This document shows positions 47,866-57,101 of a stretch of 64,000 nucleotides of DNA, piece after piece. The first letter of the stretch is position 1; each line of letters begins with the position of its first letter. Below the pieces are notes generated by a model. That model did not search any database and was not told the origin of the DNA. It saw only the letters and a list, made by a program, of their open reading frames with translations. The DNA comes from Microgenomates group bacterium GW2011_GWC1_46_15. GTDB taxonomy: Bacteria; Patescibacteria; Microgenomatia; UBA1400; UBA12028. The position numbers were made by a program, and so were the translations under genes. The DNA is taken from NCBI GenBank assembly GCA_001002285.1, contig LCLX01000001.1, positions 62,001 to 126,000 of the forward strand, written 5' to 3'.

Positions 47866-50289
47866 ATGAAGAAACCAAGTGTTTCAAACGTGTATTCCAA
47901 AACCGTCCACGTGGGCGGAAAAGAAATTAAACTCGAGGTCGGAAAGTTTTCCGAACAGGCCGCGGCCGCTGTATTGGCGACATGTGGCGAAACGGTCGTG
48001 CACGCAACAGTCGTGGGTGGCCGCGAGAGTACATTGGACTACTTCCCATTGCAAGTTGAGTATGTTGAAAAGCTCTTTGCCGGTGGGAAAATTAAAGGTT
48101 CACGATGGGTTAAGCGCGATGGTCGTCCAAACGATGACGCTGTGTTAAAAGGTCGTCTTATTGACCGTGCGATCCGCCCGTTGTTTCCCGAAGGTTTGAA
48201 GAACGAAGTGCAGGCAATTGCGACAGTGCTTTCGGTTGATAATGCAAACGATCCAGACATGGTTGCGATGGTCGCTATTTCCACTGCACTCTCAATTTCC
48301 AACATTCCATGGGATGGCCCAATCGCGGGTGTCCGCATGGGATATGTCAAAGAATTCAAAGAATTTTTGTTGAATCCGACATACGAAGAGCGCGCAAAAT
48401 CGCAGTTAGATTTGGTAGTTGCGGGTTCTAAAGACGCGATTGTGATGGTTGAGTCCGGCGCGGATGAAGTAACAGAAGACGTGATGATTGACGCGCTCGC
48501 GAAAGCGCACGAAGCGATCGTTGGCGTTGTCGTAGATCTCGAAAAAATGGTCAAAGACATTGGACAGGAAAAGTTCACGTTTACACCCGTGGTTGCAGAC
48601 GAAGCATTGGTAAAAACACTCGGAAAAAAGTATGCAAAAGAAATAAAAGAGTTCGTGAAACATGAAGCACTGCTTGAACCGGTTGGCGTGAGCGAGCTGG
48701 TTACCACGATGATTGCCGAAGATGAAACACAAGATGTTGGCAAACTTAAAGAAGCATTCCACGTGTTGATTAAAGAAGAAGCGCGCCGCCAGACTTTAGA
48801 AGATAAACTTCGCCCGGATGGCCGCAAACTTGATGAGATCCGCCAAATCACGTGTGAAGTAGACATTTTGCCACGGCCGCACGGGTCGGCAATGTTCAAG
48901 CGCGGATCCACCCAAGCATTAACAATTACGACATTGGGTGCCCCATCATTGGGCCAACTCATTGAAGACATGGAGGGTGAGGAAGAGAAACACTACATTC
49001 ATCACTACGAAATGCCGCCGTATGCTTCGGGTGAAGCCGGCCGTTTGGGAAGCCCGCGCCGCCGCGAAATCGGGCACGGTGCTTTAGCCGAGCGCGCGTT
49101 GTTCCCGATGATTCCCGCGCAAAACGAGTTCCCGTACACGATTCACGTTGTTTCAAGCATTATGAGTTCGAATGGTTCAACATCAATGGCTTCGGTGTGC
49201 GGAAGCACGATGTCGCTGATGGCCGCCGGTGTTCCAATCAAAAAACCGGTTGCCGGTATTGCGATGGGATTAATGACCGATGGCAAGAAGCACGTTGTCC
49301 TTTCCGACATTCAAGGAATGGAAGATCACACAGGCGACATGGACTTCAAAGTTGCGGGAACAAAAGATGGTATCACCGCGCTCCAAATGGATATCAAGGT
49401 GAAAGGAATTTCAGTTGATATTTTGCGCACAGCACTTGGCCAAGCAAAAGACGGCCGATTGTTCATTTTAGGCAAGATGCTCGAAGCAATTGCTGAACCA
49501 CGCAAGACATTATCGAAGTACGCGCCAAAGATTGTTCAGATTGAAGTTCCATTCGACCGCATTGGCGAGTTGATTGGCCCGGGCGGCAAGGTGATTAAAA
49601 ACATCATCGCGACAACTGGTGCGCAGGTTGATGTCGAAGAAAATGACGAGAAAACAAAAGGCATTGTGAACATTTCTTCACAGGATGATGAAGCGATTGA
49701 AAAAGCCCGTGCATGGATCAGCGGTATGATGCGCGATGTTGTTGCCGGCGAAGAGTTTGACGGTATCGTAACACGGATTGAAAACTTCGGCATTTTTGTC
49801 GAGTTCTTGCCAGGCCGCGACGGACTTGTACACGTTTCGCGCATGAGTACTGAGTATGTTTCCGATCCACACGTGTTGTTTAAGATTGGTGACTCCGCGC
49901 ATGTTCGGTTAACTGAAGTTGACGACCAAGGCCGGTACAACCTCACGATGCTCACAAAAGAGCAGGAAGAGGCGGCCCGCGCAAAACGCAGTAGCGAAGG
50001 AAGTGGAGAAGGCCGCGGAGGAAGTGGTTATGGTGGCGGTAGCTCCTCTGGAGGATTCGGTGGTGGCGGACGCAGCTTTGGCGGAGACCGTGGTGGCAGC
50101 CGGGGCGGATACGGTGGCGGCCGAGGTGGATCAGGTGGTGGCTATGGTGGTGGACGAAGCTTTGGCGGTGACAGAGGCGGTCGTGGTGGATTTGGCGGAA
50201 GCCGTCCCAGCTTTGGATCAGGCGGCGCAGGTGCGAACTCCGGCGGCGAACGTAAATCTCCAGGATATGCTGCGCAAAAGCAGTACTAA
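47866..50289 (+). CDS. pnp: polyribonucleotide nucleotidyltransferase (PNPase) with RGG tail
   Basis: PNPase degrades RNA by phosphorolysis. The first RNase PH-like domain (LEVGKFSEQAAAAVLATCGE), helical domain, catalytic second RNase PH domain (RPHGSAMFKRGSTQALTITT, VLSDIQGMEDHTGDMDFKVA), KH domain (IGELIGPGGKVIKNI) and S1 domain (VTRIENFGIFVEFLPGRDGL) are all present. Beyond S1 lies a ~100-residue tail rich in Gly, Arg, Ser with repeated RGG, GGY and RSFGG units, making 807 residues in total against about 700-710 usually. Confidence 0.97.
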   Translation: MKKPSVSNVYSKTVHVGGKEIKLEVGKFSEQAAAAVLATCGETVVHATVVGGRESTLDYFPLQVEYVEKLFAGGKIKGSRWVKRDGRPNDDAVLKGRLIDRAIRPLFPEGLKNEVQAIATVLSVDNANDPDMVAMVAISTALSISNIPWDGPIAGVRMGYVKEFKEFLLNPTYEERAKSQLDLVVAGSKDAIVMVESGADEVTEDVMIDALAKAHEAIVGVVVDLEKMVKDIGQEKFTFTPVVADEALVKTLGKKYAKEIKEFVKHEALLEPVGVSELVTTMIAEDETQDVGKLKEAFHVLIKEEARRQTLEDKLRPDGRKLDEIRQITCEVDILPRPHGSAMFKRGSTQALTITTLGAPSLGQLIEDMEGEEEKHYIHHYEMPPYASGEAGRLGSPRRREIGHGALAERALFPMIPAQNEFPYTIHVVSSIMSSNGSTSMASVCGSTMSLMAAGVPIKKPVAGIAMGLMTDGKKHVVLSDIQGMEDHTGDMDFKVAGTKDGITALQMDIKVKGISVDILRTALGQAKDGRLFILGKMLEAIAEPRKTLSKYAPKIVQIEVPFDRIGELIGPGGKVIKNIIATTGAQVDVEENDEKTKGIVNISSQDDEAIEKARAWISGMMRDVVAGEEFDGIVTRIENFGIFVEFLPGRDGLVHVSRMSTEYVSDPHVLFKIGDSAHVRLTEVDDQGRYNLTMLTKEQEEAARAKRSSEGSGEGRGGSGYGGGSSSGGFGGGGRSFGGDRGGSRGGYGGGRGGSGGGYGGGRSFGGDRGGRGGFGGSRPSFGSGGAGANSGGERKSPGYAAQKQY

Positions 50290-50313
50290 TGTTTCATGGT
50301 ACGATAGTTGTAT

Positions 50314-51384
50314 ATGCCCGACGCAGCCCCTAACGATCAAAATCTCCTTGCAGAGTTAACGCAGCTCAAACAAAAAGCCGATGCGGCAACGCTTCCCGAA
50401 GACTTAAAAGCAAACATTGATCAAATGCTTTCGCGTCTTCAGCGCATGGCGTCGCTCAGCACGTACTCTGAGGAGTACGACCGGACATCACACTATATTG
50501 ATTGGATTGTTTCCCTGCCGTGGGATAAAAAATCAGACGATGTCATGGATTTGGTAAAAACGAAAGAAGTATTTGAAAAGCATCACTTTGGCATGGTTGA
50601 CGTGAAGGAGCGGTTTTTTGAGTACGTCTCTGTTTTAAAATTGAAAGCGGGGCAGGAAGGAACGAAAGGAATTGTGCACGCGCCAGTGTTACTATTGGTT
50701 GGTTTAGTTGGAACAGGAAAAACAACATTTGCCTATTCATTAGCTGAGGCGTTAGGAAGAAAAATAGTCCGTATTCCGTTTGGCGGTATGAGTTCCGCGC
50801 GGGATTTACGCGGGCAGTCGCGTCTGCACTTGGAAGCAGAACCGGGGTATATTATAAAATCACTGCGCCAGGCCGGTGTTCGCAACCCTGTCATTTTGCT
50901 TGATGAAATTGACCGCGTTTCCGATGATACGCGCGGCGAAATCATGGGTGTGTTGGTTGAGCTATTGGATCCTGAACAAAACAAAGCGTTCACCGATTAC
51001 TATATTGATTATCCATTCAACTTGTCCGAAGCAATTTTTATTGCCACGGCAAATAATACGGAAAAAGTTGCAACCGCCGTACTCGATCGTTTGGAAACGA
51101 TCACAATGCCGTCGTACACCGACGAAGAAAAGATTCAGATCGGTAAAAACTACTTGTTGCCGCAAGCGCTGGTCGAGGCAGGCCTCAAACCTGAGCAGTT
51201 AATGATTGAAGAAGCATTATGGCCGCAGATTGTTCGTCCTTTGGGGTATGATGCTGGCATTCGTACGCTACAAAGAACGGTTAAAGGTATTGCGCGCAAA
51301 TCCGCAAAACAAATTGTTGAAGGATCACTTCAGCAAGTTGTGATGAATCAGTCAAATATAAAGGAATATTTACCGACGTATTAG
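50314..51384 (+). CDS. Lon-type AAA+ ATPase without protease domain
   Basis: The 356-residue protein matches the middle of Lon: the helical lead-in (HYIDWIVSLPWDKKSDDVMD, FEKHHFGMVDVKERFFEYV), Walker A VGLVGTGKTTFAYS, GGMSSARDLRGQSRLHLEAE (pore-loop region), Walker B VILLDEIDRVS, and the small AAA subdomain ending YDAGIRTLQRTVKGIARKSA. The N-terminal substrate domain is lost apart from a short helix, and the Ser-Lys protease domain is absent: the frame ends soon after the ATPase. It is probably an unfoldase or chaperone. The start ATG at 50314 follows TACGAT by 8 nt. Confidence 0.9.
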   Translation: MPDAAPNDQNLLAELTQLKQKADAATLPEDLKANIDQMLSRLQRMASLSTYSEEYDRTSHYIDWIVSLPWDKKSDDVMDLVKTKEVFEKHHFGMVDVKERFFEYVSVLKLKAGQEGTKGIVHAPVLLLVGLVGTGKTTFAYSLAEALGRKIVRIPFGGMSSARDLRGQSRLHLEAEPGYIIKSLRQAGVRNPVILLDEIDRVSDDTRGEIMGVLVELLDPEQNKAFTDYYIDYPFNLSEAIFIATANNTEKVATAVLDRLETITMPSYTDEEKIQIGKNYLLPQALVEAGLKPEQLMIEEALWPQIVRPLGYDAGIRTLQRTVKGIARKSAKQIVEGSLQQVVMNQSNIKEYLPTY

Positions 51385-51397
51385 AATAATACACACG

Positions 51398-52033
51398 ATG
51401 ATGATGATGAACAAAGCAGCCGCACTCAAAGATATCCGCGCCCAGCTCGAAGCAGATTATGCCGACCTCCCCCTTGTTTCCAAACCCGAGGATATCGTTC
51501 CTGGCGAAGGAAATGGTGAAGCAGAGATTCTGTTTATCGGTGAAGCCGCCGGGCGCAACGAAGCAATTCAGCGCCGCCCATTTGTTGGACTTGCCGGAAA
51601 ACTCGTTGACCGCCAGCTTCAAAAAATAAACATCAAACGTGAGGATGTGTACATCAGCAACGTCGTGAAGTGCCGTCCGCCGGAGAACCGCGATCCACTG
51701 CCGGAAGAAATTGCCGCGTTCGCGCCGTACCTCGATAAAGAAATCGAGATTATTGATCCAAAACTCATCATCACGCTAGGCCGATTCAGTATGGGAAAGT
51801 TTATTCCCGATGTCAAAATCAGCATGATTCACGGGCGATTACATAAAGTAAAGTTCAAAGGAAAAACGCGGTTTGTTTTGCCGTTTTATCATCCGGCGGC
51901 AGCGTTACGGCAAGGAAAAGTGATGGACATGTTTGAGAAAGATTTTTTGCGCGTACCAGCAATTCTCAAATATATTAAAGAACACGCGCAAGATATTCTT
52001 GTAGAAGAAACTATTATAGAAACGTTATTTTAG
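51398..52033 (+). CDS. family-4-type uracil-DNA glycosylase lacking most Fe-S cysteines
   Basis: UDG family 4 removes uracil from DNA. The 211-residue protein shows ILFIGEAAGRNEAIQRRPFV, GLAGKLVDRQL, VYISNVVKCRPPENRDPLP, LIITLGRFSMGKF and FYHPAAALRQ. Family 4 enzymes hold a [4Fe-4S] cluster with four Cys; only the Cys of KCRPP remains. The N-terminal CxxC is missing and the fourth position reads IAAFAPYL. Four ATG codons in a row begin at 51398; the exact start is open. Confidence 0.88.
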   Translation: MMMMNKAAALKDIRAQLEADYADLPLVSKPEDIVPGEGNGEAEILFIGEAAGRNEAIQRRPFVGLAGKLVDRQLQKINIKREDVYISNVVKCRPPENRDPLPEEIAAFAPYLDKEIEIIDPKLIITLGRFSMGKFIPDVKISMIHGRLHKVKFKGKTRFVLPFYHPAAALRQGKVMDMFEKDFLRVPAILKYIKEHAQDILVEETIIETLF

Positions 52034-52073
52034 CCGCGCATATGCAGCACGGCTGAAACGTGAAAGGAAAAAT

Positions 52074-53735
52074 ATGAATGCATTAAAAATTATTCCGCTT
52101 GGCGGAATGGGAAACGTCACACGCAATATGTTCGTGTATGAGTATGACAATGAAATACTCATCGTGGACTGCGGTATCGGATTTCCCGAAAAATACATGC
52201 TCGGAGTTGATGTGCTTATCCCGGACGTGTCGTATATTCAAAAGCGCTTAAAAGAGGGGGCGAAAATTATCGCGCTGTGTTTGTCGCACGGGCACGATGA
52301 TCACATCGCGGCTCTGCCGTACATTTTACCCATGCTCGATGCAGAGTTCCCGATCTTTGGATCTCCGCTCACCGCGGCGTTTGCGAAAGCCCGCATGGCC
52401 GACCACGGAATCGAAAAAGAAGTGCTTGAGTACGACGAAACCCGGCCGATGAAGTTTGGCAAGTACTTTGCGGTTGAAACGATTCGGATGACGCACTCGG
52501 TGCCGGACACGCGCCACCTCGTGATTCACACGCCGGAAGGTTCTGTGTATCACGGTTCGGACTTTAAACTGGACATGAACCCTGTCGATGGCATCCGCCC
52601 GGATTTCTCCAAAATCGCGACGATTGGAAACGCTGGTGTATTGTGCGCGCTCGTTGACTGTCTGCGCGTTGATCGCCAAGGATGGTCGCCTTCCGAAACC
52701 ATTATTCTTGATGCACTGGAACGCGAGATACGTGACTGCAAAGGCAAGATGCTGATTACGTTGATGAGCTCAAACATTCATCGCGCCCAGCAGGCAGTGG
52801 ACGTTGCGGTGAACCACAATAGAAAAGTTGTGTTGGTTGGCCGGTCCATTGAGCAAAACGCAGAAGTCGCCCAGCAACTTGGTATGTTGAACATTCCAAA
52901 AGGAACACTTGTGCAGAAAAAACACATGGACGAATACAAAGATAATCAACTGCTGATTATCATTGCCGGAAGCCAGGGCCAGCCAGGGTCCTCGCTTGTG
53001 CGCGCGGTGTACGGGGAACACCCACTTATTACCATTGGCAAGAACGACAAAGTTGTGTTTAGCACAGAACCAATTCCCGGCAATGGGCCGAACGTGTACG
53101 AAACAATTGACGAGTTGTCGCGCAACAACATTGATGTGTCGTACTCCGACATTGATGACGACTTGCACGTTTCCGGACACGCGGGAGTTGTTGAACAGCA
53201 GCTGCTCATTTCATTGGTGAAACCAAAGTACTTGATACCAATTGGCGGCACCGATCGCCACCGTGTCCAGTTCCGCCAAATGGCGATGAGGTTAGGATAC
53301 GATGGCCGGCAAGTTCTGCTCCCAAAGACAGAGCAAACTGTTGTGATGTCGAAGGGTCAAGCCTCACAGGGCGAGGAAGTTCCACTCAAAGACCTCATGG
53401 TTGATGGGCTAGGAATTGGCGACGTTGGGAACGTTGTTCTCTCTGACCGCAAACTTATGGCCGAAGAAGGAATGGTTGTCGTCATTATCCCCATGAGTGA
53501 TGGCGTGTGGGACCTCAAACGCATCGCCGTGGTCAGTCGAGGCTTTGTGTTCATGAAGAAAGCCGACGAGATGGTCCGCGCGATCAAGGAGGAAACAACC
53601 GAGATTTTGACAAAAGAGGGCAAGCGCCTCGATGAAATCGAGCTCAAGCGGACGATTGAAAAACGGTTGACAAAGCGGATGGACGCATTGATCGGCCGAA
53701 CGCCGCTCATTTTACCGGTGTTTTACGAGGTATAA
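52074..53735 (+). CDS. rnj: ribonuclease J
   Basis: RNase J is an endo- and 5'-3' exoribonuclease of the metallo-beta-lactamase/beta-CASP class. The 553 residues contain LSHGHDDHIAALPY (HxHxDH), HSVPDTRHLVIHT, VYHGSDFKLD, the beta-CASP part (VVLVGRSIEQNAEVAQQLGM, AGSQGQPGSSLVR), VSGHAGVVEQQLLISLVKP and the C-terminal domain. Length is typical. With pnp it forms the visible RNA-decay set. AAAGGAAAAA precedes the ATG. Confidence 0.96.
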   Translation: MNALKIIPLGGMGNVTRNMFVYEYDNEILIVDCGIGFPEKYMLGVDVLIPDVSYIQKRLKEGAKIIALCLSHGHDDHIAALPYILPMLDAEFPIFGSPLTAAFAKARMADHGIEKEVLEYDETRPMKFGKYFAVETIRMTHSVPDTRHLVIHTPEGSVYHGSDFKLDMNPVDGIRPDFSKIATIGNAGVLCALVDCLRVDRQGWSPSETIILDALEREIRDCKGKMLITLMSSNIHRAQQAVDVAVNHNRKVVLVGRSIEQNAEVAQQLGMLNIPKGTLVQKKHMDEYKDNQLLIIIAGSQGQPGSSLVRAVYGEHPLITIGKNDKVVFSTEPIPGNGPNVYETIDELSRNNIDVSYSDIDDDLHVSGHAGVVEQQLLISLVKPKYLIPIGGTDRHRVQFRQMAMRLGYDGRQVLLPKTEQTVVMSKGQASQGEEVPLKDLMVDGLGIGDVGNVVLSDRKLMAEEGMVVVIIPMSDGVWDLKRIAVVSRGFVFMKKADEMVRAIKEETTEILTKEGKRLDEIELKRTIEKRLTKRMDALIGRTPLILPVFYEV

Positions 53736-53740
53736 CGAAA

Positions 53741-53949
53741 GATCGGGACTTCCCCTACCCTATATGAAAGATTGATAGATAGGACAAAGATGGAAGACCG
53801 TTTTTGAGTACTGTATTATATATAGTTCAAACTGAATCAAAAAGAGCAGAGATCGGGACTACCCATATACCAGCACTTCACAATCTAACAATTGGTATTA
53901 AAAAAACCTGTTCTGTCAAATAAAAAACAACATTAACGGGAAGTCCCGA
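53741..53949. repeat. non-coding gap with TCGGGACT(T/A)CCC repeats
   Basis: No gene is visible between rnj and ftsK (265 bp). GATCGGGACTTCCC (53741-53754) and GATCGGGACTACCC (53851-53864) are direct copies with one change, and GGGAAGTCCCGA (53938-53949) is an exact 12-nt inverted copy of 53743-53754. Paired, the outer copies would close a ~207-nt loop. GGGACTACCC also occurs inverted at 39263-39272. Confidence 0.7.
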
Positions 53950-53987
53950 ACTTACCTGGTAGCCTTCCACCCCTTCCCCCCTTGTGC

Positions 53988-53993
53988 TAGGAT
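53988..53993 (+). promoter_or_regulatory. extended -10 element (TGC TAGGAT) of ftsK
   Basis: TAGGAT with an upstream TG ends 7 nt before the ftsK ATG; no Shine-Dalgarno, so leaderless translation is predicted. Confidence 0.6.
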
Positions 53994-54000
53994 AAAACGT

Positions 54001-56181
54001 ATGGCACGTCGAGGAAGAAAACGGGCACTTTTCAAGGTAAAACTACGGGCGGAAACGCTCCACTCGTTGGGCGCACTTACACTGTTTGCGTGTGCTGGGC
54101 TTGTCGCGGCCTCATTCTCTGGCCAGGGTGAAATTCTGCAGGGAATGAATGACTTTCTCCGGCATATGCTCGGTCCGGTCGCGCTTTTTGTGCCATTTCT
54201 TTTTATCTCTATGGGTCTTGTGCTCACCGGCGTACGGTGGTCGTTTGCCAAACCACAGGTGTTACTCGGGAGTATATTGTTGACGCTTTCTATTGCGGTA
54301 CTTGGGAAAACAGGAACACTCGGCGTGGATATGTACAGAAACCTAAGTGTCCTTATTCTGCCAGTCGGTACAAACATGTTGTTCATCACGATATTTGTTG
54401 CATCACTTTTACTCATGAGTGATACGTCAATTGGCGATATTTTCCGCTTTTTCCGCTCATTTATTGAAGTGCAAAAGGGTGGAGTGAGGCCGGAAAAAGG
54501 TTTTTCAAAAATTGCTCTCCCAAATATGATTTCTGGTGACTTTAAGATCCGGGGTGGTAATCAGGCACAAAAAGCAGCGGATGCCGCGCTTGCGCAAAAA
54601 ACTGGCCTTGGTGGCCTTACCCAACAGCAAAAAGATGAAAAAAGAGAAATGGAAATTTATCACAAACGGCCTATTCTGTCTGATGAATCTGGGCTTCCTG
54701 AAAAAACGCTTCTCAATGTTCCTGGCGAACAAATGGTGTGGCAGCTTCCCCCGCTGAGTATGTTAGATCAGCGGTCTGGTGGCCAAGCCGACCGCGGTGA
54801 TGTAAAAGGGAGCGCCGAGATTATTGAAAAAACGCTGGACTCGTTTGGTATCCGCTCAAAAGTGCGCGAGGTAAACCTTGGTCCGGCGGTTACGCAGTAC
54901 GCACTGGAAATCGCGTTAGGCACAAAGTTGTCCAAAATTACGTCGTTGTCCAACGACTTGGCACTTGCTTTGGCCGCTCCAACGGGCCAAATCCGTATCG
55001 AAGCGCCAATTCCTGGCCGCGGGTATGTTGGCATCGAAATTCCAAACCGCTCACCTGAACTTGTCACAATGCGCGCGATGCTCACGAGCGATGCAATGAA
55101 GAAGGCAAAATCAAAGTTGTGCGTTCCGTTGGGGCTCAATGTTTCCGGCGAGGCGGTTGTTACTGACATCGCGAAGATGCCGCACTTGCTTATCGCCGGC
55201 GCTACGGGTTCGGGTAAATCGGTTGCTGTGAACGCGTTTATTTCATCAATCCTATTCCGCGCGTCACCAAACGAAGTGAAGTTTATTCTTGTTGATCCAA
55301 AACGTGTTGAGTTGACGCAGTACAACGATATTCCGCATCTTTTGACTCCGGTTATCGTGGAGCCAAAAAAAGTTGTTTCGGCGCTCAAATGGGCCATGAA
55401 TGAAATGGATCGCCGGTACAAAACGTTTGCCGAGGTTGGCGTTCGCAATCTTGAAGCATTTAATGAGCTATCCGGATTCCAGGCGCTTCCGTACATCGTC
55501 ATTATTATTGATGAGCTGGCGGATATTATGTTGTTTAACCCGGCCGATGTTGAAGAAGCCGTAACGCGCATTGCACAAATGGCGCGTGCCACTGGCATCC
55601 ACTTAGTCCTCGCGACGCAGCGCCCTTCGGTTGATGTTATTACCGGTCTTATCAAAGCAAACATTCCTGCGCGTATGGCATTCAACGTTACCTCAATGAC
55701 AGACTCGCGTGTTATTTTGGACAGTCCAGGTGCGGAAAAACTACTGGGCCGTGGAGACATGCTGTATACTCCTCCCGATCAAGCGAAACCGAGCCGTATC
55801 CAAGGTACGTATATTACCGACAAAGAAGTGCGCGCGCTCATTGATTTCATCAAGAAAAACGGGTTGCAGCCGCAGTATCAGGAAGAAATTACAACCAAGT
55901 TTATTTCCAATAAAGTCGGGGCGCGTGGTGGAACAGCGGGCAATGGTTCAGATGAAACCGACCCACTGATTGATGAAGCAGTTCGCATTGTCATGGAGTA
56001 TGACCGCGCATCCGCCTCAGTCTTGCAAAGAAGATTATCGGTTGGATACTCGCGCGCGGCCCGCATTATTGACCAGCTTTTTGAACACGGCATTGTCAGC
56101 CCGCCGGAAGGAAGTAAGCCGCGCGATGTAAACATGAAAGCCGCGCAGGACTATTTGGCGAGTAAAGAACAAACCTCATGA
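54001..56181 (+). CDS. ftsK: DNA translocase FtsK/SpoIIIE
   Basis: FtsK pumps chromosome ends through the division septum. The 726 residues show a basic N-terminus, four membrane segments within ~25-150, a short linker, the alpha/beta motor with Walker A GATGSGKS (400-407), DELADIMLF (Walker B), ATQRPSVDVITGLIKANIPA, and the gamma domain (LIDEAVRIVMEYDRASASVL, GYSRAARIIDQLFEHGIV) that reads polar DNA signals. It overlaps the RodZ-like gene by ATGA. Confidence 0.97.
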   Translation: MARRGRKRALFKVKLRAETLHSLGALTLFACAGLVAASFSGQGEILQGMNDFLRHMLGPVALFVPFLFISMGLVLTGVRWSFAKPQVLLGSILLTLSIAVLGKTGTLGVDMYRNLSVLILPVGTNMLFITIFVASLLLMSDTSIGDIFRFFRSFIEVQKGGVRPEKGFSKIALPNMISGDFKIRGGNQAQKAADAALAQKTGLGGLTQQQKDEKREMEIYHKRPILSDESGLPEKTLLNVPGEQMVWQLPPLSMLDQRSGGQADRGDVKGSAEIIEKTLDSFGIRSKVREVNLGPAVTQYALEIALGTKLSKITSLSNDLALALAAPTGQIRIEAPIPGRGYVGIEIPNRSPELVTMRAMLTSDAMKKAKSKLCVPLGLNVSGEAVVTDIAKMPHLLIAGATGSGKSVAVNAFISSILFRASPNEVKFILVDPKRVELTQYNDIPHLLTPVIVEPKKVVSALKWAMNEMDRRYKTFAEVGVRNLEAFNELSGFQALPYIVIIIDELADIMLFNPADVEEAVTRIAQMARATGIHLVLATQRPSVDVITGLIKANIPARMAFNVTSMTDSRVILDSPGAEKLLGRGDMLYTPPDQAKPSRIQGTYITDKEVRALIDFIKKNGLQPQYQEEITTKFISNKVGARGGTAGNGSDETDPLIDEAVRIVMEYDRASASVLQRRLSVGYSRAARIIDQLFEHGIVSPPEGSKPRDVNMKAAQDYLASKEQTS

Positions 56182-56816
56182 CAGAGATGAAGTCGGTTGG
56201 ACGCCTTTTTCAAGACGAGCGGAAGCTCCAGCACAAAACGTTGGAAGACATTGCGAAACGCACCAAGATTCATGTAGAGTTTTTATCTTCGATTGAATCG
56301 GATGATTTTTCTGCGCTCCCGCAAGGCCCGTTTGTAAAAGGATTTATCCGCACGTACGCGTTGGAGCTTGGATTGGATCCGGAGCATGTATTAGCGATCT
56401 ACCGCCGCGATTTTGGCGTGCAGCCTCAGCAAAAACTTGTTCCTGATGGTGTGTTGTATCCGCTCAAACGGTCTGTGTGGAGATGGTTTTCACCAAAAAC
56501 GCTTGGAGCACTTATTGTAACTTGTGTTGCGGGCGTGTTTCTCATCTTTCAATTGATCTCGCTTCAACGACTGCCCATTGTAGTAGTCAGTAGCCCTTCG
56601 GACAACACATCAACAAAAAGTCCGGTATTTGTGAAGGGGAGAACGGATACCGATGTTGTTATAACAATAAACGATGCGCAAATTTCGTTAAATCAAGATG
56701 GTGAGTTTCAAACATCGCTTGAACTTTCAACTGGAGACCAAACAATAACGGTGCGTGCCGAAAATAGAAAAGGAAAAAGTACGATTGTCCGGCGTTCGAT
56801 CAGTGTTGTACAATGA
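56178..56816 (+). CDS. RodZ-like HTH membrane protein
   Basis: The 212-residue protein has a RodZ-type HTH (GRLFQDERKLQHKTLEDIAK, FVKGFIRTYALELGLDP), a basic juxtamembrane stretch, one membrane segment (about 112-132) and an external Ig-like domain (SPVFVKGRTDTDVVITIN to the end) as in CPR HTH_25 proteins. RodZ links MreB to the envelope in rods; no mreB is in the window. It overlaps the ftsK stop by 4 nt. Confidence 0.87.
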   Translation: MTEMKSVGRLFQDERKLQHKTLEDIAKRTKIHVEFLSSIESDDFSALPQGPFVKGFIRTYALELGLDPEHVLAIYRRDFGVQPQQKLVPDGVLYPLKRSVWRWFSPKTLGALIVTCVAGVFLIFQLISLQRLPIVVVSSPSDNTSTKSPVFVKGRTDTDVVITINDAQISLNQDGEFQTSLELSTGDQTITVRAENRKGKSTIVRRSISVVQ

Positions 56817-56831
56817 AAAGAAAGGAAATAT

Positions 56832-57101
56832 ATGGATCCACTTGTTCTTACACTCACTATTGTTAGCTCGGTGCTCGCAATTTTCTTAGTTATTCTTGGA
56901 GTACAGGCATTTTTAACGCTCCGCGATGTACGCGCGACATTAAAGAGAATAAATACGATTATGGATGTTACACAAAACACCGCGCTCCGGGCGCTTGTGC
57001 CATTTTCAAACATGGGCGGATTTGTTACAGGCATTAAAAGCGGGCTCAAAGTATTTGAAACATTCGTGCAGTATCTCCACAGGAGTATGAATGAAGAATG
57101 A
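56832..57101 (+). CDS. small membrane protein, 89 aa
   Basis: One N-terminal membrane helix (about 3-27) is followed by an amphipathic helix (LRDVRATLKRINTIMDV). It resembles DUF948-like general stress proteins, but I am not certain. AAAGGAAA precedes the ATG. It overlaps the YtxH-like gene by 11 nt, so the two are made together. Confidence 0.72.
   Translation: MDPLVLTLTIVSSVLAIFLVILGVQAFLTLRDVRATLKRINTIMDVTQNTALRALVPFSNMGGFVTGIKSGLKVFETFVQYLHRSMNEE

Noticed and set aside
48039..48971. Long open frame (310 codons) antisense to pnp
   Set aside because: Same reasons: opposite a certain gene, Ser-rich composition typical of a reverse-strand shadow.
53736..54000. 6S RNA, tmRNA or other known structural RNA before ftsK
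   Set aside because: I could not match the repeats to a known RNA layout; a covariance search would be needed to decide.
54768..55760. Long open frame (330 codons) antisense to ftsK
   Set aside because: It mirrors the ftsK motor region, is Ser/Ile/Arg-rich without family motifs, and has no ribosome site. ftsK on the other strand is certain.
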